The notes: a model not told the origin generated them from the letters alone. 64,000 nt of DNA from Diplocloster modestus (GCF_019042245.1 NZ_JAHQCX010000006.1:62001-126000), one strand, 5' to 3'; positions 1-8,793 are shown, numbered from the stretch's first letter. Translations and numbers: made by a program.

Positions 1-266
1 TTCTTAAGGATATCCGCCAGTGTATTCATCGCGTTCTGTATATCCTCCGGACTGACCGTACCGGGTTCCTGGGTCAACAGGGTTTCTGACGCTTCGATGG
101 CTGCCTGCAATTTCTGCGCACAGTCAACGGTGATCTGATTTTCTTCCAGAACCTGTCTGCCGTCAGCTATCTTTTCTGTCAGGGCGTCTGTATTCACTTC
201 TTTATAAAGTAATCCCAGTGCCGCTGTATCCAGATTGCTAATCGCTGTCGTTACCTCTTCTACGGA
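1..266 (-). pseudogene. FIVAR-like surface protein fragment (partial)
   Basis: The minus strand is open from a TGA at 267-269 to the window edge and reads like a FIVAR/albumin-binding-like helical repeat. It begins with an EEVTTAISNL-type segment, continues with DALTEKIADGRQVLEE, then KLQAAIEASETLL and a second NTLADIL helix. Such repeats occur in large exported carbohydrate-active or adhesin proteins. No start codon or ribosome site lies between the upstream stop and the first recognisable residues, so the 5' part of the gene is missing. The frame overlaps the start of the plus-strand regulator at 235, which also lacks its N-terminus. Family assignment is by eye and tentative. Confidence 0.5.
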
Positions 267-1122
267 TCAGGAAGTCCGTCCGGCACTGATGGCTATGCAG
301 CTGAACAACTTTGTGCTGGAATCCGGTATCGCCATGCCTTATCACATCCTGTTCCATACCGTCACCATAGGCTATCCTCAGATCTGGGAAACCGCGAGGG
401 ATATGCGCACCGCACTGCCTCAATATGTATCGTTGTACTCACAGAACTATTCGCTGTATCCGGAAGGGCCCAAGTGTCCGGTTCCCGATCAGCAGCAGAA
501 AAGAGACCAGATCAATTTCCTATACCAGCTGCAGAATGACACTTCTTATCTGCAGTATGTAACATCCACCCTGGACTCCTATGCCGAAGCCGGATATGCC
601 CAAAGTATCACCGACGACTTTATCCGCGAAGTATACCACTCCCTGCCCGTACTGTTTAAAGTCGAGGACAAAACCGTCCTGGCCGCCATGTCGGACACGT
701 TATCCCATCTGCACTCCTGTTATTCCGGCGGACAGATGAATCAGCAGATCCGCATTTCCATCGAAAACATGCTGCAGACCCAATCCTCCGCCGCCGGAAG
801 TGAGCATCTCTATTATCAGCTCAAGCACTATATTGAAGTTAATTACAACCAGAAAATATCACTGGACGACCTATCCGACCGCTACGGATACACCCCGTCC
901 TACATAAACCGCCTCTTCAAAAAAGAATGCGGCATATCCCCCCTCCAATACCAGACCAGTCTGCGCATCACAAAAGCAAAAGAACTCCTAAACACCCAGG
1001 CGGACATCGATATCAAGACCATCGCCTCCACCATCGGCTACGAGGATGCCAGATATTTCAGCCGTGTCTTCAAAAATGAGGTGGGAACTACGCCCAGCGA
1101 ATGGGTGAGGAGTAAAGGCTGA
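235..1122 (+). CDS. AraC-family regulator, 5'-truncated
   Basis: The last ~100 residues form a typical AraC/XylS double helix-turn-helix (from YIEVNYNQKISLDDLS, with YTPSYINRLFKKECG and a second helix set ending GTTPSEWVRSKG). The preceding ~190 residues resemble the linker region of YesN/YtdP-type regulators, which normally follows a receiver or Cache domain. That sensor part is absent. In-frame stops lie upstream at 136-138 and 205-207, and the only available start is a TTG at 235 without a ribosome site. Family members are usually 400-750 residues, so this is probably a remnant or the product of a rearrangement. It converges on galE across a gap filled by two long inverted repeats. Confidence 0.7.
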   Translation: MLIAVVTSSTDQEVRPALMAMQLNNFVLESGIAMPYHILFHTVTIGYPQIWETARDMRTALPQYVSLYSQNYSLYPEGPKCPVPDQQQKRDQINFLYQLQNDTSYLQYVTSTLDSYAEAGYAQSITDDFIREVYHSLPVLFKVEDKTVLAAMSDTLSHLHSCYSGGQMNQQIRISIENMLQTQSSAAGSEHLYYQLKHYIEVNYNQKISLDDLSDRYGYTPSYINRLFKKECGISPLQYQTSLRITKAKELLNTQADIDIKTIASTIGYEDARYFSRVFKNEVGTTPSEWVRSKG

Positions 1123-1131
1123 TATAGGTCC

Positions 1132-1388
1132 GGCGTGAAAACGGGCTGAAGTCCGGGGCGGGGGACAACGCTTCTGCGGTGAAAAACTTCGGGACGGACT
1201 AAGAGCTATGGGCGGGGGCGGGAAAGAACCCCTCATTACATTTTTCTACGCAAACTCGCTGCGCTCAGACATGCTCCGAAAAACGGGGATTCTTTCCCGC
1301 CCCCGCCCATAGCTCTAAGTCCATCCCTCAATGTTTTTCACCGCAGAAGCGTTGTCCCCCGCCCCGGACTTCAGCCCGTTTTCACGCC
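1132..1388. repeat. Long inverted repeat IR1 (~101/104 bp arms)
   Basis: The arm at 1132-1232 is nearly the reverse complement of 1285-1388, with a 52-base loop. The arms share blocks such as CGGGCTGAAGTCCGGGG and GCTATGGGCGGGGGCGGG. They differ around 1186-1202 by substitutions and small indels that are not compensated. The element lies in the convergent gap between the truncated AraC gene and galE. It is far longer than an ordinary intrinsic terminator hairpin. Confidence 0.9.
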
Positions 1389-1497
1389 TGCTTTGGTACC
1401 GGCTTTGTATATATGTTCCACTATCTCAATTCTAATACAATACCGGTAATTGCTGTATACGAAATGCTGCATACGAAACTCAGTTATCCCAAAAACA

Positions 1498-1782
1498 GGA
1501 GCGGGCTGGGGCAAGAACAGCCTCCGGGGGAAAGGAACAACAAGGAACGGGATCGACATCGCTTGAGACCGGGCCTTAGAACGGATTACGGAGATGATGG
1601 GAGAACCTCGCAGAGCCTGGAACACTGTCCGAGCCGCCTTTTGGCAAGTTTGTTCCGGGCTCTGCTAATAAGAGGTTCTCCCATCATCGTAGTTATCCGT
1701 TCTTAGGCACGGTCGATGCGATGTCGATCCCGTTCCTTGTTGTTCCTTTCCCCCGGAGGCCGTTCTTGCCCCTGTCCGCTCC
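1498..1782. repeat. Long inverted repeat IR2 (~127/132 bp arms)
   Basis: The arm at 1498-1624 pairs with 1651-1782 around a ~26-base loop. Shared blocks include CCTCCGGGGGAAAGGAACAA, GAACGGGATCGACATCGC and GATGATGGGAGAACCTC. The inner part contains several mismatches and a short insertion (TTATTA) in one arm. It is unrelated in sequence to IR1 but has the same architecture and lies about 110 bp from it, immediately 3' of galE. It may end galE transcription, but no simple T-tract accompanies it. Confidence 0.88.
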
Positions 1783-1804
1783 GGCCCCTCAGCGAAAACT
1801 TATC

Positions 1805-2815
1805 TTATTCATACCCATTCGGGTTTCCAGCCTGCCAGCGCCAGGCGTCTTCGCACATCTCGTCCAGCTGGCGCAGGGCTTTCCAGCCCAGTTCTCTGTA
1901 CGCTTTGGAGGCGTTGGCATAGCAGGCGGCGATGTCACCGGGGCGGCGGGGTTTGATTTCGTAGGGGATCGGGGTTTGGCATACTTTTTCGAAGGCGTGT
2001 ACCATTTCCAGGACGCTGTAGCCGTTGCCGGTGCCCAGGTTGTAAATGCTGACACCTTCTTTTTTCCCGAGGTGCTCTACGGCTTTGACGTGGCCCTGGG
2101 CCAGGTCGGTTACGTGGATGTAGTCACGGACTCCGGAACCGTCGGGGGTGTTGTAGTCGTTGCCGAAGACTCCCAGGGATTTTAATTTGCCGGAGGCTAC
2201 CTGGGTGATGTAAGGTACCAGGTTATTGGGGATTCCTTTGGGGTCTTCTCCAATCAGGCCGCTTTTGTGGGCGCCGATGGGATTGAAGTAACGCAGAAGG
2301 ACGATATTCCACTCGGGATCGGCTGTGTGCAGATCCTGCAGGATTTCTTCCAGCATCAGTTTGGTTCTGCCGTAAGGGTTGGTTACGTGCAGCGGAAAGT
2401 CCTCGGTGATGGGGACAGTGGCCGGATCCCCGTAGACGGTGGCGGAAGAACTGAATACAATGTCTTTTACTCCGTATTTCCGCATGACATCACAGAGGAT
2501 CAAGGTGCCGGTGATGTTGTTCCAGTAGTATTCCAGGGGTTTGGCGACCGACTCGCCTACCGCTTTAAGACCTGCGAAATGGATGACGGAATCGATGGAT
2601 TCCTGCTCGAATATAGTCTCCAGGCCGTCCCGGTCTAAAAGATCTGCTTCGTAGAATTTTACGGTTTTGTTGGTGATCTTTTGTACGCGTTCCAGGGATA
2701 TTACACTGGAATTGCACAGGTTATCTACAACGACGACTTCATGGCCTTCGTTTAACAGCTCCACACAGGTATGGCTGCCGATATAGCCGGCGCCGCCGGT
2801 TACTAATATTGACAT
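1805..2815 (-). CDS. galE: UDP-glucose 4-epimerase
   Basis: Cytosolic NAD-dependent extended SDR enzyme interconverting UDP-glucose and UDP-galactose, and possibly the N-acetyl forms. The N-terminus carries the nucleotide-binding motif GGAGYIGS (residues 7-14). The active site is visible as SSSATVYG (Ser~122/123) and Tyr148-x-x-x-Lys152 in NPYGRTK. At 336 residues it is of family-typical length and complete. A GGAGC ribosome site precedes the ATG by about 8 bases. It is the last gene of a three-gene operon (nucleotidyltransferase, kinase, galE), so its likely job here is to epimerise the UDP-sugar made by its neighbours. UDP-GlcNAc activity is possible and cannot be excluded. Confidence 0.95.
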   Translation of the reverse strand: MSILVTGGAGYIGSHTCVELLNEGHEVVVVDNLCNSSVISLERVQKITNKTVKFYEADLLDRDGLETIFEQESIDSVIHFAGLKAVGESVAKPLEYYWNNITGTLILCDVMRKYGVKDIVFSSSATVYGDPATVPITEDFPLHVTNPYGRTKLMLEEILQDLHTADPEWNIVLLRYFNPIGAHKSGLIGEDPKGIPNNLVPYITQVASGKLKSLGVFGNDYNTPDGSGVRDYIHVTDLAQGHVKAVEHLGKKEGVSIYNLGTGNGYSVLEMVHAFEKVCQTPIPYEIKPRRPGDIAACYANASKAYRELGWKALRQLDEMCEDAWRWQAGNPNGYE

Positions 2816-2914
2816 AGTGGTTTGCTCCTTTTCTTTTTACGCTTACCAGGAATGGTTTCACTGAAATGGTAAACGGGGTTCCGGTTTCCATGCATCGGGA
2901 AGGCGGGTACCGTT

Positions 2915-4030
2915 TCAGCTGTACTTGCGCACGATTCCAGCCATCTGGTCCATTTTCGCTTCCATGTCGGCCACCAGTTTGAACTGGGTTCTGGCACGGT
3001 CCAGATTGTGCTGTTCCCGGTGAATCTTGAAGTATACGTCTCCCTGGAGATAATCAGTCAGAAAACGCATGCCGCATTCATAAGTCATCATTTTGGCACC
3101 CATCGGCAGCATCTCCAGTTCCTTTTGCGTCAGGCTGCCCTGGCAGCCTTCGATGAAACCTTTGGTGTATAATTCAAACAGGCGCAGGTCGCAGGAGATC
3201 TTGGAGAGGTCTGTCTCATCCTCCGCTCCCGTGCTGGCTCCAAAACGGATGGAGTCTCCGAAGTCGTTGACGGCCAGTCCGGGCATAACCGTGTCCAGAT
3301 CGATGACGCAGATCCCTTTTCCGGTCTTCTTGTCGATCATGATGTTGTTCAGCTTTGTGTCGTTATGGGTTACCCGCAGAGGAAGGGCACCGCTCTGTAA
3401 GAGGTCTCCCAGAATACGGGTGTCGGCCTCACGCTCCATAACGAATTGGATTTCCCTGCGGACGCTTTCTGCGCGGTTGAACACATCTTCCGCCACGGCT
3501 TTTTTGAATATCTCGAATCTGGCGGCTGTGTCGTGGAATCCCTCGATGGTTTCGTGCAGGGTCTGTGCCGGATACTTTGCCAGCAGACGCTGGAAATTTC
3601 CAAAGGCAAGGGCACTCTGATAGAAGTCATCAGGTTTTTCTACCAGATCGTAGCTGACGCTGTTCTCGATGAACTGATAGACTCTCCAGTAACAGCCGAT
3701 GGAGTCTTTATAGTACATTTTTCCGTCTTTGACGGGCACCAGGTTCAGAGTTTCCCGGTCCGGATCCCCTCCGTTCTCTATGATGATCTTGCGCAGATAG
3801 GTGGTCACGCCTACGATGTTTTCCATCAGTTCTTCGGGACGGGTGAAAATCTCATGATTCATCCGCTGAAGAATATAGTGCATTTCTTTTTCCCCTGCAG
3901 TCCGGCATACCAGCAGAAATGTGTCATTGATGTGTCCGCTCCCGTATAGATCGGAACTGATCACGGTTCCTTTAAGTTTAAACTGCTGAATCGCTTCCTG
4001 TTTTCTGGAGCAGGCGGTTGTTCTGTCCAT
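2915..4030 (-). CDS. NahK-like sugar anomeric kinase (APH fold)
   Basis: Aminoglycoside-phosphotransferase-fold kinase with catalytic loop HNDTKLNN (222-229), metal-binding VIDLDT (242-247) and a DFGDS segment (256-260). This architecture and its placement between a sugar-1-phosphate nucleotidyltransferase and galE match N-acetylhexosamine 1-kinase (NahK/LnpB) of the lacto-N-biose/galacto-N-biose pathway. That enzyme phosphorylates GlcNAc or GalNAc at C1. Start is the ATG after GGGAGGAATAGAG, three bases from the stop of the upstream gene, implying translational coupling. The lacto-N-biose phosphorylase of the bifidobacterial operon is not in the window, so the substrate may arise by hydrolysis instead. 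Substrate identity is inferred. Confidence 0.75.
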   Translation of the reverse strand: MDRTTACSRKQEAIQQFKLKGTVISSDLYGSGHINDTFLLVCRTAGEKEMHYILQRMNHEIFTRPEELMENIVGVTTYLRKIIIENGGDPDRETLNLVPVKDGKMYYKDSIGCYWRVYQFIENSVSYDLVEKPDDFYQSALAFGNFQRLLAKYPAQTLHETIEGFHDTAARFEIFKKAVAEDVFNRAESVRREIQFVMEREADTRILGDLLQSGALPLRVTHNDTKLNNIMIDKKTGKGICVIDLDTVMPGLAVNDFGDSIRFGASTGAEDETDLSKISCDLRLFELYTKGFIEGCQGSLTQKELEMLPMGAKMMTYECGMRFLTDYLQGDVYFKIHREQHNLDRARTQFKLVADMEAKMDQMAGIVRKYS

Positions 4031-4033
4031 TCT

Positions 4034-4957
4034 CTATTCCTCCCAAAGTTTCTGCGGATATAGGCCCGCTTCTTTCATTTCTTTTATTGCTTTGACTACG
4101 GTTTCCTTATCTTCCCGGTAGGTAACGCCGTACCAGCGGTCCGGGGACTGAAGAACCTGTACCGTAGCTTTGCCCTCACGGATCAGACGGTCCACTACGA
4201 AGGGCAGGAAGTACTCACATTTCATAGGATTTTCCCGAAGCCCTTTTTCCAAAAATTCTGCCAGGCCGTTCTTTACCTCTGTGAGGAAGCTTTTTTGGAA
4301 TCCCCAGAGATTCATGGATACGGTACTGTGCTCCGGTATCGCGATCCAGGTAGCTCCGTCATCTTCTGTGTACGCGGCCTGCTCTCCTCTTTTCTCTATC
4401 CGGGTCCGCTCCTGGATATCGGTCAGATATCCCTGATCGTCAGTTTTACAGATTCCACGGGCCACATGCCCGTTTTCCGTCAGTGTGTTCTCCAGCACAT
4501 ATCCCACCATCGCGTAGCGGTATTTGCCGTCGTCCTCATGGTTGGACAGATAATCGTAGATCTGTGAAAAAGCGTGCGCTCCATAGTAATCGTCCGCGTT
4601 GATAACAGCGAAAGGACCGTCGATCAGATCCCGGCAGCTCAATACCGCGTGTGCCGTCCCCCAGGGTTTCGTTCTGCCTTCAGGCACCTGGAAACCCTCC
4701 GGGATATCGGTGACTTCCTGAAACGCGTAGGCTACCTCCATGTATCGCTCCAAACGGTTGCCGATCACTTCCCGGAATGCCTCTTCGATCTCTTTTTTTA
4801 TAATAAATATTACTTTCTCAAATCCGGCTTTTCGCGCGTCATACAAGGAAAAGTCCATGATAATATGTCCCTGGTCGTCCATTGGCTCCATCTGCTTGAG
4901 TCCGCCAAAACGGCTCCCCATTCCTGCCGCCATCACTACTAATACTGGTTTATTCAT
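4034..4957 (-). CDS. Sugar-1-phosphate nucleotidyltransferase
   Basis: A ~307-residue GT-A-like NTP-transferase with the N-terminal signature MAAGMGSRFGG and an INADDYYG metal site near residue 110. It would couple a nucleoside triphosphate (probably UTP) to the sugar-1-phosphate made by the adjacent kinase, giving the UDP-sugar handled by GalE. This fills the role of LnpC or GalT in related pathways. The ATG at 4957 follows GGAGGGAATCAAT. A TTG five codons upstream overlaps that ribosome site and is not used as start. First gene of the operon, divergent from an AraC regulator. Confidence 0.8.
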   Translation of the reverse strand: MNKPVLVVMAAGMGSRFGGLKQMEPMDDQGHIIMDFSLYDARKAGFEKVIFIIKKEIEEAFREVIGNRLERYMEVAYAFQEVTDIPEGFQVPEGRTKPWGTAHAVLSCRDLIDGPFAVINADDYYGAHAFSQIYDYLSNHEDDGKYRYAMVGYVLENTLTENGHVARGICKTDDQGYLTDIQERTRIEKRGEQAAYTEDDGATWIAIPEHSTVSMNLWGFQKSFLTEVKNGLAEFLEKGLRENPMKCEYFLPFVVDRLIREGKATVQVLQSPDRWYGVTYREDKETVVKAIKEMKEAGLYPQKLWEE

Positions 4958-5031
4958 ATTGATTCCCTCCAATCTTTATGAGTTAAGTGTAATACAGAAC
5001 CAGAAAGCATGCTTTAGCATATTTTATGGAA

Positions 5032-5118
5032 ATTTTGCACAATCGTCATTATAATCTTGAAACCAACAGTATTGTATCGTATTATTAAGGGAATCCCTGC
5101 CATTTTATTTTGCACAAT
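5032..5118. promoter_or_regulatory. Direct repeats, candidate AraC binding sites
   Basis: The 12-mer ATTTTGCACAAT occurs at 5032-5043 and again at 5107-5118, 75 bp apart in the same orientation. Both lie in the 199-bp divergent gap between the nucleotidyltransferase operon and the AraC gene. The left copy, read on the minus strand, falls on a possible -35 (TTGTGC) for the operon, with TGCTAA 17 bp downstream. Direct-repeat half-sites are typical of AraC proteins. Confidence 0.5.
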
Positions 5119-5156
5119 TTGCATGTTATGTGGCAATCAGCTGGAAAGGAGGTATT

Positions 5157-6047
5157 ATGGCTTACGAAAGTATACGGTTAAAAAAAGAATTTGTCATTGA
5201 TCAGATCGTTACGATACATTACTTTGAATATATGAGTGATTTCTCCTATCCTGGGGAATCCCATGACTTCTGGGAACTTCTCTGTGTGGACAAGGGTGTC
5301 GTCAACGTCCAGGCGGATGCCCGGACCCATACCCTGAAGGCCGGGGATCTGATCTTTCATAAGCCCCGTGAGTTCCACAATGTAAAAGCCAACGGAGTGA
5401 TCGCGCCGAATCTGGTCGTGATTTCTTTTGTCTGCAAGTCACCCGCCATGGTTTTTTTTGAAAATAAAATCTTGAAGGTGGACAGCGTAGAACGGGAAAT
5501 TCTGGCCCGCATCATTGCGGAGGCCGGATCAGTCTACATAAGCCGGCTGGATGATCCTTATAGTGAAAAGCTGACCCGCCGGGCGGACGGGCCGTTTGGT
5601 GCGGAACAATTAATCCAGATGTACCTGCAGCAGCTGCTGATCCTGCTGGTCCGGCGCTGTCAGACTTCTTTAGACAGCCCGTCTCATCCCAAAACACTTT
5701 CGAAAAACAGTGAGGATGAACTGTTTTACCATCTGTTGGAATATATGAATACCAATTTAAAAGAGCATCTGACCATCGATCAGATCTGCCGGGATAACCT
5801 GGTCAGCCGCTCGGTCCTTCAAAAGCTGTTCCAAGAGCGGGCCGGCTGCGGGATTATCGACTATTTCTCCAAACTTAAGATCAGTGCCGCGAAGCAGCTG
5901 ATCCGCAACAGGAGCCACAATTTCTCACAGATCGCGGATGAACTGGGGTATTCCTCCATCCACTATTTTTCCCGGCAGTTCAAGAAAATAACCGGAATGA
6001 CTCCTTCCGAGTATTCGGGATCGATTAAGGCATTGACGGAGAGGTAG
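5157..6047 (+). CDS. AraC-family regulator with cupin sensor domain
   Basis: A 296-residue transcription regulator. The N-terminal half is a cupin-like AraC ligand-binding domain (SHDFWELLCVDKGV..., then GDLIFHKPREFHNV). The C-terminal ~100 residues hold the two helix-turn-helix units (NLKEHLTIDQICRDNLVSRS..., IADELGYSSIHYFSRQFKK) and end in the usual MTPSEY motif. The ATG at 5157 follows a perfect AAGGAGG. An in-frame ATG nine codons upstream has no ribosome site. It is divergent from the nucleotidyltransferase-kinase-galE operon, so it is probably that operon's activator. The ligand is unknown. Confidence 0.85.
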   Translation: MAYESIRLKKEFVIDQIVTIHYFEYMSDFSYPGESHDFWELLCVDKGVVNVQADARTHTLKAGDLIFHKPREFHNVKANGVIAPNLVVISFVCKSPAMVFFENKILKVDSVEREILARIIAEAGSVYISRLDDPYSEKLTRRADGPFGAEQLIQMYLQQLLILLVRRCQTSLDSPSHPKTLSKNSEDELFYHLLEYMNTNLKEHLTIDQICRDNLVSRSVLQKLFQERAGCGIIDYFSKLKISAAKQLIRNRSHNFSQIADELGYSSIHYFSRQFKKITGMTPSEYSGSIKALTER

Positions 6048-6095
6048 TGGCGCGCGGAGGACACCGGCTCTGAGCGAAATCCTTTATATGGAAAA

Positions 6096-6131
6096 GGGCG
6101 CCAGAACCATTTGAAATTGATTCCGGCACCC
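6096..6131 (-). terminator. Terminator of the Gld-like operon
   Basis: GGGCGCCAGAA (6096-6106) pairs with TTCCGGCACCC (6121-6131) with two mismatches. On the minus strand the stem is followed by CTTTTCC. It sits in the convergent gap between the AraC gene and the DUF4340 gene. Confidence 0.55.
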
Positions 6132-6161
6132 GTTACACTACCTCTTTTAGCATCTTATTCT

Positions 6162-7214
6162 CTATTGCAGAATATTTTCTTCTGCCTTCTGCTCTGCTTC
6201 CAGAAGAGGAAGAATCCGGTCTGTACTGATCAGATAGACATTGGAGTAGTCGGCGTGTTTCACATAGTAGTTGCCGGCTTCATCCTGGCTGCCGATCATG
6301 AGAACAAACTGCTGGGGAGTGGTGACCGTCTCGGTACCGCCTCCGTTCCCTTCTTCGTTGGCCTCGATGGTGTAGTCTACAGTCAGCGTAAATGCAGGTT
6401 CCAAGAGACCGTAGGCAGAGAGGTCTTTGCTGTTATATTCTTTCAGGCCCGTGTATGAGGCTTCGGTGATATTTTGCAGGAGTTCTTCTGCGTATTCGGT
6501 GCGGATGCCATCCTCGGAGCCGTCTGCCCTGATCAGCTTCCAGTTATAGGCATCCGTGTCTCCGGCTTTTTGGATGCTTACCGATCCATCACCGCCTGTT
6601 AAGGTCAGGTTGGAAATGGTGTCCATGGATATAGCTGGATAGGTATCGGCCTCTATAAGGGACATCAGGTCAGATCCGAATCCGCTCACCGCTGTGGATG
6701 CTACCGTGTATACTCCGGCTTCTCCCTGTACCGCTGCATAATATTCACCGGTGATGCTGTTGGTGTCCCCGATCAGAACCGTAATTTTAGTTTCGTCCGT
6801 GTCCTGCAGGGTGATCTGGTTGGACGGCTGGTCCAGTCCATATTCTTCGTAGTTCCGGTCGTCCTTTACTACGGTAGAGGTTCCTTCCAGAGAGGTCATT
6901 CCTGATACCATGCTGTCCAGCGTATTCTTATTAATTGGAATGCTTTCGTCTTCATCGTAATACCAGTTTTCGGTGTCGTCCTCGGTTTTCTTATGGAAGG
7001 ATAACGTCTGGCCGTCATGGACGTAGGATATATGGTTAACTTTATCTGAATCCATGCTGACAATCTGTACGGTATCGGCCTGGGAAGCTGCCTGTTCTTT
7101 TTCTTCTTCCTTTTTGGCAAAGCTTACCACGGCCAGGTAGATACCGATCAACACAGCCAAAATGATTACCGCAAGGACCAGATTTCTGGTTCTGTGTTTT
7201 TTCTTTCCTGTCAT
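6162..7214 (-). CDS. DUF4340 membrane-anchored protein
   Basis: A 350-residue protein with a basic N-terminus, one transmembrane helix (LVLAVIILAVLIGIYLAVVS) and a long extracytoplasmic region. The region matches DUF4340 in style: repeated beta-rich modules around WYYDED, YGLDQPSNQITL and YYAAVQG. DUF4340 proteins usually accompany GldA/F/G-type ABC systems, and here the gene is the last of such an operon. Its ATG overlaps the stop of the upstream gene (ATGA). Function unknown; it is probably an extracytoplasmic partner of the transporter. Stop is followed by a hairpin terminator. Confidence 0.8.
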   Translation of the reverse strand: MTGKKKHRTRNLVLAVIILAVLIGIYLAVVSFAKKEEEKEQAASQADTVQIVSMDSDKVNHISYVHDGQTLSFHKKTEDDTENWYYDEDESIPINKNTLDSMVSGMTSLEGTSTVVKDDRNYEEYGLDQPSNQITLQDTDETKITVLIGDTNSITGEYYAAVQGEAGVYTVASTAVSGFGSDLMSLIEADTYPAISMDTISNLTLTGGDGSVSIQKAGDTDAYNWKLIRADGSEDGIRTEYAEELLQNITEASYTGLKEYNSKDLSAYGLLEPAFTLTVDYTIEANEEGNGGGTETVTTPQQFVLMIGSQDEAGNYYVKHADYSNVYLISTDRILPLLEAEQKAEENILQ

Positions 7215-8779
7215 CTATTCTTCCTCCCCAGCCAGATTACCAGACCGGTTACTAATACCGCCAGGGGAATCACTACGATACAGCCCAGGAAGCCTAACAG
7301 GGTCCCCATAGCCGTCATGGACAGTGATGTGTTATCTATGCTCTTGCTGGGTATCGAAACCGTTACTTCTTCCCCGTCGGTCAGCCAGGAAACCGCTTTG
7401 CCCACCAGTTCCATGTTACCGCCGATCACCTGGGAATCGATACCCTGGTCAAACATCAGCTCGGAGGTCAGGCATACGATCCTTGTTTCCTTTGAAGCTG
7501 ACTGGTCTTCTGCATTGCCTGTATCCGTACTGTCTGTATCTGCGCCTTCTGTATCTGTGTCCGCTGTATCAGCGCCTTCTGTCCCGGTATCTTCCATACC
7601 GGTATTACCTTCACCAGCGGAGACTGTTTCGGTGATTGCGGCGCCTATCATAAAGGGACCGTCGATATCACCGTCTTCTTTTTCCATCGTGGTGACATTG
7701 GCCGGATCCGGTTTTGAGTAGGCTGCGTCGCTGGTCTTTAAGAGGGAGCTGACCTGAACGGTGTCGCGATGGTCCTGGCTTTCCTGCAGCCCCTGTGCCA
7801 TAGGCATCAGTATATATTTCTCCAGCCCGCTGGTGATCTCATGAGATTCCTTATCCGGTACGATATAAGCCTGACCGGAACCGGTATAATGGTTCGGATC
7901 CCCCTCCACTACAACTCCTTCTACCCGCTCCAGGCCATAGCCTGCCAGCAGCGCATCCAGATTCGGCTGAGGTGTTCCACCAGTATAGCCGGCAACGATA
8001 AAAGCATGGCCTCCGGCCGTCAGGTAATTCTGTATCTTGACCGATTCCTCTGCAGAGATATCGGCCATGGGAGAAAAGATAAGCAGGAAGTCCGCGTCCT
8101 CCGGCACCTGATCTGCCGTTATTAGGTTCAGATCCTCGGTCTCGAGATTCTGTTTTTGTATCAGGCTTTTCAGGCTGTCGGTCATGGCCGCCTCATCATG
8201 GCCTGTCAGAGTATAGGCCTTACCCAGATTTTCACTGGTGACATAGGAAATCGCACTGGTAATCTGGCCCTCTCCGTCGAATCCGGTTACGGTACTGCTG
8301 TAATTCGTATAATCCATCTGATATTCATATATCTGATCCGGACTCAAAGCTTTTTTCCGGTCTCCGCATTCCACGATCACACTGTTATTATATAGATCCA
8401 TGTCCTGATAGCTGTTTAGGAACGCTGGGTTTTTGACAGGATCCCTCACTTCGAATTTTATATGGTCGCTGGCCTGGGCATAGTTATCCAGCAGCTTTTT
8501 CGTGGTCTCGTCTTCCTGGCCGCTCTGGGCCACCAGATAGATCTGAACATCTTTTGTCAGCGCGTCTAACACCTCGGTGGTCTGGCTGCTGATCTGGGTC
8601 AGATTCTGGCCGGTCAGATCAAACTCCCGGAACTTGGAGGGCAGTGCGTTCACCGCCATATTAATCACTACAATAATAGCCAGAACGATCAGCGCCAGAC
8701 CCATGCTGTAGGATCCATGCCTTAATCTTTTATTTTTTACTCCCTTACGGAAGCTCTCTTTAATATTAAATTTCTTCAT
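7211..8779 (-). CDS. GldG-like ABC auxiliary membrane protein
   Basis: A 522-residue protein with an N-terminal helix (LALIVLAIIVVINMAVNAL), a large extracytoplasmic part and a C-terminal helix before WLGRKNR. The core (FDLTGQNLTQISSQT..., LTGHDEAAM) matches the GldG / ABC-type uncharacterised auxiliary family. That family acts with an ABC permease and ATPase and is best known from gliding Bacteroidetes. An Asp/Thr/Gly/Glu-rich low-complexity stretch of about 40 residues (TGTEGADTADTDTEGADTDS) interrupts the domain near residue 390. Third gene of a four-gene operon. The exported substrate is unknown. Confidence 0.8.
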   Translation of the reverse strand: MKKFNIKESFRKGVKNKRLRHGSYSMGLALIVLAIIVVINMAVNALPSKFREFDLTGQNLTQISSQTTEVLDALTKDVQIYLVAQSGQEDETTKKLLDNYAQASDHIKFEVRDPVKNPAFLNSYQDMDLYNNSVIVECGDRKKALSPDQIYEYQMDYTNYSSTVTGFDGEGQITSAISYVTSENLGKAYTLTGHDEAAMTDSLKSLIQKQNLETEDLNLITADQVPEDADFLLIFSPMADISAEESVKIQNYLTAGGHAFIVAGYTGGTPQPNLDALLAGYGLERVEGVVVEGDPNHYTGSGQAYIVPDKESHEITSGLEKYILMPMAQGLQESQDHRDTVQVSSLLKTSDAAYSKPDPANVTTMEKEDGDIDGPFMIGAAITETVSAGEGNTGMEDTGTEGADTADTDTEGADTDSTDTGNAEDQSASKETRIVCLTSELMFDQGIDSQVIGGNMELVGKAVSWLTDGEEVTVSIPSKSIDNTSLSMTAMGTLLGFLGCIVVIPLAVLVTGLVIWLGRKNR

Positions 8780-8793
8780 TCTCGTCCTCCCTC

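Noticed and set aside
1371..2185. Open frames through the inverted repeats and opposite galE
   Set aside because: They result from GC-rich palindromes and the galE antisense strand; no start signals.
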